64,000 nucleotides of DNA. Origin: Talinum fruticosum (taxonomy: Eukaryota > Streptophyta > Magnoliopsida > Caryophyllales > Talinaceae). Positions 12,124-21,186 of the stretch are shown here, one piece after another. The stretch is from NCBI GenBank assembly GCA_021018815.1, contig JAITYX010000121.1:930001-994000 (forward strand), given 5' to 3'. The notes under the pieces were generated by a model. That model searched no databases and was not told the DNA's origin. It saw only the letters and a program-made list of their open reading frames with translations. Made by a program: the position numbers and the translations under genes. Numbering within the stretch: position 1 is the first letter of the stretch; every line of letters begins with the position of its first letter.

Positions 12124-12404
12124 TTATGTGATTAGTTGTGTGATTTATTATGTGTTTATATTATTAAACTTGTTTTCTTTGTGAAAGTTTTGATAGGCTG
12201 GTAGTTTAGTTGAAATTTCATGAAAATGAGCCCGACTCATTGGTTATCCGAGTCTTATCCGAGCACTCGGACAACTAATTGAGTCATACTTATTTTTAAT
12301 CAAAATGGACATTCAAATATCTGATGTCATCTCTAATTAATAGAGAATCTTGGATAATGTTTTCGCAAATCGTTTCTCTTTATCCCACGTGTTTCGAACA
12401 AAAA
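12124..12404 (+). other. Copia A post-pol spacer, truncated before the third-ORF promoter
   Basis: Noncoding sequence collinear with the start of the pol-to-ORF3 spacer of copia B, C, D and F (phrases AAAATGGACAT, ATCTCTA, AGAGAATCTTG). It ends at an antisense LTR fragment. The TATA box and third ORF present in the sister copies are therefore missing from copia A. Confidence 0.75.
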
Positions 12405-12628
12405 TGAAGGTTTTCTCTTTGAGAGTCCGAATCACCCTAGAAGGAGGGGGTGAATAGGGTGTGAAGGAAATTTTACGGAAATATGAAATTTGATGCACAA
12501 CTCATAACCGAGAAAAGATGTTATGAGTCTAGAATGAACTTAGAAAAAGTAAGAACAAGATATTTTACATGGAAACCTTCCCGAGATAGAAAACCACGAG
12601 ATAGTGTCAATGCAAACACCAAATCAAA
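12405..12628 (-). repeat. Antisense SIRE-like copia LTR fragment (3' end only, 224 bp)
   Basis: Begins TGAAGGTTTTCTC, then ...CACCCTAGAAGGAGGGGGTGAA, the reverse complement of the family's LTR end (CACCCTATTCACCCCC...GAGCAAACCTTCA). It runs to the TGGAAACCTTCCCGAG phrase and is cut at 12628 by a gypsy LTR start. It marks an antisense element or solo LTR inserted into copia A's 3' end and later truncated. Confidence 0.85.
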
Positions 12629-12779
12629 TGTGAAACCCGAGATTTTAAGTAGGTTAATTATAGGATTAAATTAAATTAAGTAATCGATGCATAAAATTAT
12701 TTTAATTGGTATGAGTTCTTAGTCTTATGTGCTTTTATAAAAAATTAGCAGATTATACTACTTCCTCCGACTCCCCACC
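12629..12779 (+). repeat. Truncated gypsy LTR head fragment (~150 bp)
   Basis: Starts TGTGAAACCCGAGATTTTAA and for about 50 bases parallels the start of the full gypsy LTR at 12780 (TGTGAGACCCGAAATTTTGA). Similarity then fades. It is either the remains of an older related LTR or a byproduct of LTR-LTR rearrangement. Confidence 0.7.
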
Positions 12780-15527
12780 TGTGAGACCCGAAATTTTGAG
12801 TAGAATAATTTTATAGTTAAATTAAGCTTGGTATTTATACGTAATTTATTTTATGTGATTGTTATGTGCTTGTGTGTTTATATAGATTAATTAATAAAGG
12901 TAATTGATCGTTCCTTGCTATTAAAGATAGAAACTCGGGCGAGAAAAAAAACAAAATTTAACTACGGGGAAAATTAGTGTGCTTGCAGCAGGTGCTGGCT
13001 GCACCTAATGAAACCACCAAAAAAGGGAAAGAGAGGAGTAGAGGAAAAAAAAAGGAAAGAAAGGGGGACCGAAGCAGATTGGGAATAAGAGAGAGAGAGG
13101 CTAGCAGGAGAGACAGAGCGAGACCGAGAGGGCGAGAGGGAGCGAAAGCGAGGAAGAGAGGCCGGAGACCGGCGTGCTGAACAGCGAGCGGCAGTGAAGC
13201 GGGAAACGGTCAAGCGCGGAGGAGGGCGAAACCGAGGCCAGGAAAGGGACACGAACGCGAGGGCGAGAGGGAGGCAGCTGGTGGGCGCGAGAACAGTGGC
13301 TGGTAACGGCGTCGTACGCGGAGGAGGGCGGCGAAACCGGGCTAGCAGCAGGGGAAGAGGAAGGAAAGGAGGAACTGAACCGGGGAGCTTGAATCTAAAA
13401 AAACCAAGCAAACCGTCGAGTCCCCGAATCGAGGTGGGTAGTCTTATACTCTAAACTATTAGTAATTTCGAAACCCAAATGAGTTTGTTGTGATTATTGA
13501 ATGTTTATGTGATAGAACGAAGCTAGGAAATTGTTAGAACCGAACTAGGTTCCGAGGAAATCGAATGGAATTGTTAGAGTCTAAATAAAAAACTAAAGGA
13601 GCTTAGTAGTTGGTTAGAGCTGAGTTGAGATGCTAAAAATTTAGAAGGAGTTAGGCTGTGTAGGTATAAAGAGTATGGTGACGTTCTCAAATGGCACTTA
13701 AGGACAAAAAAGTGGGAAATTGGGGGTAAATTGCGAATTGATGTTCCAGTTAAACCATAGAGACTCCCTAAGTTCTTGCGATAACGATACGTATTAGGAA
13801 ACGATGATTTGAGTATAAAGGAGGGACACGACTTCATCTTGATGGACATACAATTGAGATAGAGAAATAGCAAGTCTGGAAAGTCTAAGGTGAAATTGAG
13901 TTTAGAACATATCTAAGTCCTTGAAGATTAAATCGAGTTTGAAGTTAAACATAGCAAGGGGGACTTAAGTGATAAAGTGAGATCAAGAGTGGTGTGGTTG
14001 AGTATGGGCAAAAGAAGTTGAGTTACAAAGTAGAGGCATAAAATGAGTAATTAAGGTAAAAACAATGAATTGTGAAAAGTAGAAACATTGATTTAGGTGA
14101 TATGCACTTGTGGTTATTGTGGCTCGGAAAAGAAATCAATATTACTGAATTGGGGAATTGAGAAAGGTGTAGTTAGGAATGAAGTTGAGAATGACTATCT
14201 GTGTTGAATTGTTGCTATCTGTGCAAGTGATTGTGAAATAACGTTCAAAAGTAGTTTTGAGAGGAGTTTTGTGTTTCACGTGAAATGATCCTTGAATGCA
14301 ATTTCTTATGAACTGCATTTCAAACGTGAATGTGTTTTAAAGAAGCGGAACATATTTGAGAAAGTAAATCAGATTTGAAAAAGTTAATTTATAAGGGTGA
14401 CATGTGGTGTCATGCCTTCCTTGATGTAAAATCGATTTGAGAAAGTCTGTGAAGTGAATGTGATGAATGAATACGTGCAAATTGTTTTGAATCGATCGGC
14501 TACGGATCGTTAGCATACCGAAGAGTTCGAACCGGGGACGCCCAGCTAGAAACTTCGAGGAAGGGTTCTAACAGGGGTCCTGCGGAGCGGGATGCCCGCT
14601 CCGAGACTTCCCGAAGATAGGTCCGGGAGCCTTTTTGTTGAGGTCGCCCCTGAGATGAAAGAAGTGCTAGTTCGAGTCCTCGAAGGCCTGGAAAGTTAAT
14701 TCAATTGGAAAAAGAGAATTGTGATGAATGTGAAATCGTGCTTTTAAATGATTAAAAGAATTCTAATCTTTAAGTTGCAAAAGATTTCATTGAAAGTATA
14801 TAGAGTTGTATTATGTTATTACGTTTTCGTCGATTTCATTATTATGAGTAATATGCGTAAAGAATTTCCATTTTAAGGGTGTAAGACTCCGGTGAGCCCG
14901 TGGTTTATTGCTCACCCCCACAAATTCCCCCTTTTCCCTCCCAGTTGCAGGTACCCCCGAGACGGATGGCTGGAATGCTTGTCTTTGGTGGCGATCATGG
15001 CTGTAGTCAAGTCTATGTGTTTTATGTTTCGTATATTGTTGTATACTCGGTTTCTTATGTAAACGAGACAGTAATGTATAGTAAGCTTAATGTATGTATG
15101 GAGACCGAACTAGTAGCTCCGAAGAGCCAGAGATTTCCTTTCTCTGGCAATTTTGATCTCAAGTGGTTGTAAATCTAGTTTTTGTTGAGTTCATGACTTG
15201 GGTTGTAAACTAGTTAGAAATGTGAGTTTTGTGGTTGTGAATATACTCCGGCGTGTGGTCGTTGAGCTGTGTACTCCGAGCGTGTGGCTCGTTGAGTTTT
15301 ATTATGACTTTCATGCGGGTTTTAAGGCTTTTAGCCTATAGGTTGGGCCATAGTTCAAACGGAACTCAGCCAAAATTTTTAGAAAACTTCTAACTCTTGT
15401 AGGAAATTATATTCCTTACCTTTGAAGTGGGTTTAGACAGCTAAGCCAACACCTGAGTGAGCCTTAGGAGTTCCTTTGAGGAACTCCGGTGGTGTAATAC
15501 TCCTAGGATGGGTTTTGGGGTGTTACA
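12780..15527 (+). repeat. Gypsy G 5' LTR, 2.75 kb
   Basis: TGTGAGACCC at 12780 to GGGTGTTACA ending at 15527 gives proper TG...CA ends, followed five bases later by a Met-tRNA primer site. A purine-rich, G-rich stretch at 13020-13400 gives spurious Arg-rich open frames; no function is inferred. A stretch near 14500-14690 contains a strong hairpin. No microsatellite of note. The 3' LTR partner is absent because the element is truncated at about 19578. Confidence 0.88.
14583..14603. repeat. Short perfect hairpin in the gypsy G LTR
   Basis: CGGAGCGGG and CCCGCTCCG form a 9 bp perfect GC-rich stem around an ATG loop. It could fold in the LTR transcript; a role is not known. Confidence 0.85.
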
Positions 15528-15532
15528 TTTTA

Positions 15533-15549
15533 TGGTATCGAGCATTAGG
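15533..15549 (+). promoter_or_regulatory. Gypsy G primer-binding site (tRNA-iMet type)
   Basis: TGGTATCGAGCATTAGG lies five bases after the 5' LTR. It matches the plant initiator-Met primer site TGGTATCAGAGC except that one A is missing (ATCGAG for ATCAGAG). Confidence 0.85.
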
Positions 15550-15755
15550 ATCACCCAATTTAGCTCCAATTAGGTTTCGTGTCTTAAAGCATAGGATATG
15601 TGTGTTATATGTGAATATATGTGCATCATTCTGTTGCCTTACTTATTTTTTTTATTGTTATTCGTATTCACGCATTTGAGATAGGCATCCCTCTATTAGG
15701 TTTTTATAGTAATCACGCACTTAGTTGAGGCATCGTTTTGTTTTGATCACTCTAG

Positions 15756-16620
15756 ATGCCTCCGCGAAGAGAACAAGTTCCACCTCCACCCCTCCATCTC
15801 CAGGGCCCACGGCAATGGAAATGGTCCGCCGATTCGAAAGTGAAACCGCCTAAATTTGCTTGGAGGGACAGACCAGTTAGTGTACGAGGAATGGTTATTG
15901 ATGATGGAGGGTCTCTTTGAGGTAATGGAGTGCCGGAGTGGTTCAAGGTACAATTGGCCACCCACCAGTTTGAACGCGAAGCTTGATTTTGGTGGCAAAC
16001 GGTTAAGCCTCGTGAGGGAGAACTTGCACGAACCTGACGAGAACTTAAGGAATTACTCGGGCACAAAATATTATCCCAAGGATGTCAGGTGGGCTAAGGA
16101 GCAAGAATTCCTCCAACTCGGGCGGGGAGAGAGCATGAGTGTGGTGGAATATCTTGCTAAATTCAACGAGTTGAGTCGATTTGCATCATCCCAGGTGGCG
16201 ACCGAGGAGATACGAATGGATAGGTTTGAACATAGGCTAAGGCCCAAGTGAAGAATAAAATGGTTGGCCTTGTCTTCACAATTTTCCAGGAAATATACCG
16301 AGAGGGCCTTTAAAATCAAAAGGGCGCTAAATGAAAGTGTAGCGCTAAAGACAGACCTAACTCCAAATTAAAAGGAGGTCCCGGTATGGTGATACCGGCT
16401 CACAATCCGGCCAAGCTGCAAAAAGATTCGATACGCGAGGTAATTCCTCCCAAGGTCAATAGCCCTTCCGGGGGATGATCGCCAAATCTGTAGGAAGTGT
16501 GGTCGCCGTCACCGAGGAACATGTACGGGAGAAAAGGGGCCATGCTTTAAATGCGGAAGATATGGACACTTCATAGCGCATTGTCCCCAAGAAACCGGAG
16601 CCAATTAGGGTATCGGGCGA
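15756..16620 (+). pseudogene. Gypsy G gag (capsid and two zinc knuckles)
   Basis: ATG at 15756 opens MPPRREQVPPPP, a Pro-rich start as in other chromovirus Gags. After a frameshift near 15855 the Retrotrans_gag capsid continues in 15856-16251: VYEEWLLMMEGLFEVMECR, RWAKEQEFLQLGRGESMSVV, EYLAKFNELSRFA. At 16489-16584 lie two knuckles: CRKCGRRHRGTC, and a canonical CFKCGRYGHFIAHC. Gag forms the virus-like particle and binds RNA. At least two frameshifts and stops near 16250 and 16610. Confidence 0.9.
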
Positions 16621-16624
16621 GAGG

Positions 16625-17100
16625 CAACAATATAAACCTCAATCCTCCTCACAACAAGGTCAACCCTCGGCCGAGGAACGGGAAGGAAGGGAAGAAACCC
16701 CGGGTAGGTGGAAGAGTCTACAGCCTTATTGAAGAAGAAGGAATGGAGGACCTTAACAACAATGCGGGTATCCCTAACAACGTTGGTATCACCGACAAGG
16801 AAATGGAGAATCCCAGCGACGTAGTGGCGGTACGGTACTCCTTGCCAACTTATATGCCTATGTTTTGTTTGATTCAGGAGCAACCCATTCATTTGTGAAT
16901 TCTAAATTTGCTAAAAAGTTGCCATATAAACCTGCGATGGTGAATGCTAGACTTCGCATATCAACCCTAGTAGGGTCGGTAGCTCAAACCGATGTGATAT
17001 ATAGGGATTGCCCATTAAATATAGATGGCAAAATCTTTTTGCGGACTGATGGAATTAGACGTACGAGATTTTGATATTATCCTTGGGATGGATTGGTTGT
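16625..17100 (+). pseudogene. Gypsy G aspartic protease
   Basis: The active site YVLFDSGATHSFV has an intact DSG (16871-16879) in the frame 16865-17074, followed by VGSVAQTDVIYRDCPLNIDG. After a frame change LELDVRDFDIILGMDWLSKH (17040-17105) gives the usual second half, ILGMDWL. It would process Gag-Pol. One frameshift separates the halves. Confidence 0.9.
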
Positions 17101-18345
17101 CAAAGCATAGGGTAGTCATAGACTGCAATAAGACGCTAGTATCCATGATAACTCCTGAAGGAGATAGGTTTGAATTTAAAGGAAATAGCCTTGAGAGGAC
17201 GACTCCTCTCGTTTACGTAGTACGAGCATGCAAAATGCTAAAAGGGGATGTCAAGGGTATTTGTGTCGTTGTGGAACTAGCCAAATCGGGAGAGATCCAT
17301 GTTGAAGATATACCCGTAGTGAGAGAATTTGGAGAAATATTCAAAGAGGTGCCGGGGCTACCTCCGGATCGAGAAGTTGAGTTCGCCATAGACTTAGTGC
17401 CGAGCACTTGTACGCATATCTAAGACGCCGTATAGAATGGCACCAGTGGAGTTAGGCTGAGTTGAAGGTCCAATTGCAAGAGCTACTTGGATAAGGGGCT
17501 AATTCGACCCAGTGTTTCACCTTGGGGAGCACCAGTACTCTTTGTGAAAAAGAAAGACGGTAGCCTAAGATTGTGTGTTGATTACGGAGAACCGAACAAA
17601 GTAACCATTAAGAATAAGTATCCGCTCCCAAGAATAGATGACCTCTTTGATCATCTTGGAGGCTCATCTGTGTTCTCAAAGATCGACTTAGGTCGGGCTA
17701 CAACCAATTGAGAATCAAGAAAGAGGATATCCCTAAGAGTGCTTTTAGAACATGGTATGGTCATTATGAGTTCCTAGTTCTTCCATTTGGGCTTACCAAT
17801 GCTCCTACCTTCTTTATGGATTTGATGAACAGAGTGTTCCACCCTTTCCTTGATAAGTTCGTGGTGGTCTTTATTGATGATATCCTCATATACTCCAAAA
17901 ATAGAAAGGAACATGAAGAACACTTGAGAATGGTACTTCGGACCTCGCAAAAGCATCGGTTATACGCCAAACTCAAGAAATGCTAGTTTTGGCTAAAGAA
18001 AGTCCACTTTCGGGGCATGTAGTGTATGGAAAAGGCATATCCATGGACCCGGCTAAAATAGAAGCCATAGTGGATGGGCCAAGGCCCACGAGCGTATTTG
18101 AAGTGAGAAGTTTCCTAGGTATGGCGGGCTATTACCGTAAGTTCGTGGAAAACTTTTCCGAAGCCATAGTGGATTGGCCAAGGCCCACGAGCATATTTGA
18201 AGTGAGAAGTTTCCTAGGTATGGCGGGCTATTACCGTAAGTTCGTGGAAAACTTTTCCAGAACTTCTCTTCCTCTCACTTCGTTAACACGCAAAGGCAAC
18301 AAGTTCGAGTGGACTAAAAGTGTGAGGATAGCTTTCAAGAGTTAA
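17101..18345 (+). pseudogene. Gypsy G reverse transcriptase
   Basis: 17101-17423 gives the connector (IDCNKTLVSMITPEG, EVPGLPPDREVEFAIDLVP). RT fingers and palm follow at 17487-17711 ([40 protein letters not shown]) and 17708-17986 ([19 protein letters not shown], catalytic [11 protein letters not shown] with Asp-Asp at 17876-17881). Breaks: stops near 17423 and 17711 and frameshifts near 17440 and 17985. The thumb region carries a 99 bp in-frame tandem duplication (18061-18258). Confidence 0.93.
18061..18258 (+). repeat. 99 bp in-frame tandem duplication within gypsy G RT
   Basis: Copy 1 is 18061-18159 and copy 2 is 18160-18258. They start GAAGCCATAGTGGAT and end GTGGAAAACTTTTCC, and differ at two positions (18076 G/T and the corresponding GTA/ATA). 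Each encodes 33 residues including RSFLGMAGYYRKFVENFS, so the frame is kept. Confidence 0.97.
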
Positions 18346-18779
18346 AGAGATGGCTAGTGTCAGCCTCGGTGTTAACAATTCCTAAGGGAATGGAAGAATT
18401 CGTTGTGTACGAGTGATGCTTCGGGAAAAGGACTTGGATGCGTATCGATGCGAGAATGGTAAAGTGATTGCTTATGCATCACGACAGTTGAAGACATATG
18501 AACAAAATTACCCAACTCATGACTTACGGTTAGCCACAGTAATCTTCGCGCTAAAAATTTGGAGGCACTATCTATATGGTGTGAAGTGTGAGATTTATAC
18601 GGATCGAAAAGTCTTGGTACATCTTTACACAAAAAGAGTTAAACATGTGGCAACAGAGATGGCTAGAACTTCTAAAGGATTATGATATGGAAATCAAATA
18701 TCATCCAGGTAAAGCAAATGTGGTGGCGGATGCCCTCAGCAGGAAAACAGGGTCGGTAGCATATATGTTCACCGAGTAA
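18346..18779 (+). pseudogene. Gypsy G RNase H
   Basis: Frames 18413-18685 and 18588-18779 give [50 protein letters not shown] and, in the next frame, [34 protein letters not shown]. The order and motifs are those of Ty3/Gypsy RNase H. A frameshift lies near 18620 and the N-terminal TDASG motif is garbled near 18405. Confidence 0.92.
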
Positions 18780-19578
18780 GGATAAACTCATAAGGGAGTT
18801 AGAAAAATTTGAGGTTGAGGTGATACTACCAAATGACCAAGGTTATTTAGCAGACTATACAAATTGAGTTCCCCTTGGTAGACGAGGATCAAACAACTTC
18901 AAAGTTTGGATTCACAATTGATGAAAATTGAGAAGGGTGTAGAGGAGAATCGGATTAAGGAATTTAGCATTGAGAACGAGGCGCTTTGGTATAAAGGAAG
19001 GCTATGCATGCCTAATGTCGGTGAGCTAAAAAGAGAACTAATGAAAGAAGCTCACAACTCGGCATTCACAATGCACCCATGAAGTACGAAAATGTACCAT
19101 GATCTAAAGAGTCATTTTTGGTGGATAAGAATGAAGAGGGATGTAGCGAGTTTGTTGCTCATTGTCTCACATGCCAGCAGGTGAAAACCGAACACTCGGA
19201 GACCAGGAGGGTTACTGCAATCTTTACCAATTCTCGAATGGAAATGGGAGGATATCGGCATGGATTTCATCACGGGATTACCCAAGAATCGAAGCAACAT
19301 GATTGTATATGGGTGGTAATCGATAGATTGACAAAGTCAGCCCATTTCCTTGCAATCAAGATAACTTTCACGTCCCAAGCAACTAGCCGACCTCTATATA
19401 GTGGAGATAGTCGGGCTTCATGGTGTTCCTCTCGAGCATCGTATCGGATCGGGATAGTAAGTTCATCGCCAAGTTTTGGCATGGGTTTAAAGAGGCGATG
19501 GGTACAAGTCTCCACATAAGCATAGCTTTCCACCCGGAGTGATGGGCGGACATAACGTACAATTCGGACTTTGGCTGA
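18780..19578 (+). pseudogene. Gypsy G integrase, truncated
   Basis: Starts with the linker to the H2C2 domain (KRELMKEAHNSAFTMHP near 19030, VASLLLIVSHASR near 19145 in a shifted frame), then the catalytic core [11 protein letters not shown] near 19255 and [15 protein letters not shown] at 19316-19360, the second Asp region near 19445 and SIAFHPE near 19520. The gypsy match ends at about 19578 in the TIRTLAE-like phrase; then copia B integrase starts. The C-terminus, chromodomain and 3' LTR are lost. Confidence 0.88.
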
Positions 19579-19719
19579 AACTTATATCGAAGGATTCGAA
19601 CCGACCATGAAAGGGAGTTCGATTACTCAAAATTTGCATACTTATGTGACAAGAATGAAATCTCCCTTAACTTCTTTGCACCAAGAACTCCTCAACAGGA
19701 TGCACTAGTGGAGAGAAAG
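19579..19719 (+). pseudogene. Copia B integrase, 5' surviving piece
   Basis: About 140 bp collinear with the integrase core of copia C (23790-23925) and F (54505-54640): region around the second catalytic Asp, CCGACCATGAAAGGGAGTTC, then CACCAAGAACTCCTCAACAG and GTGGAGAGAAAG. It is interrupted at 19720 by copia C and resumes at 39732 with AACATAACTCTTGAAG. Upstream copia B sequence was replaced by gypsy G, with no target duplication visible at the junction. Confidence 0.85.
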
Positions 19720-20574
19720 TGAAGACTCGGACTCGAATGTGTATTATTCTGGGTACTATCAAGGACTCGGTACAAACCTCATCTCTCCTAGGTTTTGATT
19801 ACAAGTCATTCGAGTGTTATAGAAACTATTGCACATGTTTTTATTCAATTCGATTGACTCAGAAATCACCCTCTTATTCATCAACTCACACCGATGCTTC
19901 GAGTCACTCATACACTACTCATACTTATCGCATGTTCAAACATTATCTCTAACACTTTTAATCTATGTTCGACTTCATATTCTATGTTAAAGTGAATTAC
20001 AGTGATAATTCAACTTTCTAAGTTAGCATGTTTGTTTGAAACATATTTGTCTAGATCGAGTACTTATACTCGATATTCTCTTTATAACTTGATCTTTCCT
20101 AAGACCGACTCGGTTGGAATTTGAGTATAATGAATATTAGACTCAAAAAATTCCAATCTTCTAAGTCTTATATAATTATGCACTTAATTATCTTAATTAA
20201 ATTATTATCCGTGCCTAATCTTGGACCAAAGTATTTTATATCTAAACGAGGTTATCCTATTTTTTGAATTACAAAAGTAGCGGCTTTAAGCCGTCAATCA
20301 CCGAGGAGACAAGGGTTTTCTACTTCGAACCAGGCCCAAACACCGTGTCGGGGTTGTCCGTTTCCAAAATGGAAATCTTCAACACTAAGCTCAATAGTGG
20401 TTTCCACCCTACTTTTCGGACATCACCGGTGGATTGGGACATCCTAAGGAGTCAAGAGCCATTGTACAACGTTCACATCTCAACGGATCTTTTTGAGCGA
20501 CTCGGAAGAACCGATTACAACGGTCACAAAGGACTTATATTCAGAAGATAGTCACAACGGCTAATCTGCTTGGT

Positions 20575-20590
20575 CATCTATAAATAGAAG
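20575..20590 (+). promoter_or_regulatory. LTR core promoter TATA box (copia C 5' LTR)
   Basis: ATCTATAAATAGAAG is conserved in nearly every LTR copy here (near 37892, 42545, 51594, 60392, 62345; antisense near 25918). Upstream AACGG words (CTCAACGGATC, TACAACGGTCAC, CACAACGGCTAA) sit within about 100 bases. It would drive the genomic transcript. Confidence 0.8.
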
Positions 20591-21076
20591 CCACTTCACA
20601 AGACTTAAAGATTGCTTGAACACATTGTTGAAATTATATCTCTTTGTATAATACTCATTCACTCTTCTTCTTACAACTCTAAGTCCGTACTTAACACTTT
20701 TCCGAGTTGTAAAGTCGTGTAATCAGATCACATACTCTTTCTTACTCTCCAAGTAAGGTCCCTTGACTGAGCTGTAAGGGTTAACTAAGCTCGGTTGTCG
20801 AAGTACTAGATCGAGATAAGGGAACTTCGAGTCTAGGAAAACTCGTTAGGAATTGTTTAAAGGGAGCAATTCGGTTGAGTCGATCTACTGTATTTTGTGG
20901 ATTCAAAATAGTGGATTTGACTTGGTGCTTGGATTAGCCCTGGCCGTGGTTTTCTGTCCCGGGAAGGTTTCCACGTAAATCTGATTTCATAATTTTCTAA
21001 GTCCAATCTAGATGCATACTTGTCTTAATTATTTAGTTTAAACTTTAACCCTTTCATTGTTTTAAAATTCCCTCAT

Positions 21077-21099
21077 CACCCTATTCACCCCCTAGGGTG
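21077..21099 (+). repeat. Conserved LTR-end hairpin
   Basis: CACCCTA and TAGGGTG arms (7 bp) around a C-rich loop. Equivalent stems occur at 43161-43185, 60926-60951 and antisense near 32690-32712 and 12450. It lies in the last ~50 bases of the LTR next to the primer site. Confidence 0.75.
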
Positions 21100-21129
21100 A
21101 CTAAGACTCTCCACGAGCAAACTTTCAAT

Positions 21130-21141
21130 TGGTATCGAGCC
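21130..21141 (+). promoter_or_regulatory. Copia C primer-binding site
   Basis: TGGTATCGAGCC two bases after the LTR; tRNA-iMet type with one A missing relative to TGGTATCAGAGCC. Confidence 0.85.
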
Positions 21142-21186
21142 TAACCTTTCGGAAAGAATCTAACAATCCAAAGGTCTTAAGATCAA

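Larger units (their letters stand above)
19720..21127 (+). repeat. Copia C 5' LTR (1,408 bp)
   Basis: Starts TGAAGACTCGGACTCGAATG and ends GAGCAAACTTTCA, so the usual TGAAG/CTTCA inverted ends are nearly kept. It carries a TATA box at about 20578, AACGG motifs upstream of it, and a conserved hairpin (21077-21099) 28 bases before the end. Rich in ACTCGGA/TCCGAGT words. Confidence 0.92.

Noticed and set aside
12974..13454. Overlapping Arg-rich and Pro/Ser-rich open frames on both strands
   Set aside because: They lie in a G/A-biased stretch inside the gypsy G LTR; base bias removes stops. No domain, and LTRs of this lineage do not code there.
14900..15172. 90-codon frame before the gypsy primer site
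   Set aside because: It lies inside the 5' LTR; no similarity to a known protein and no conservation to test.
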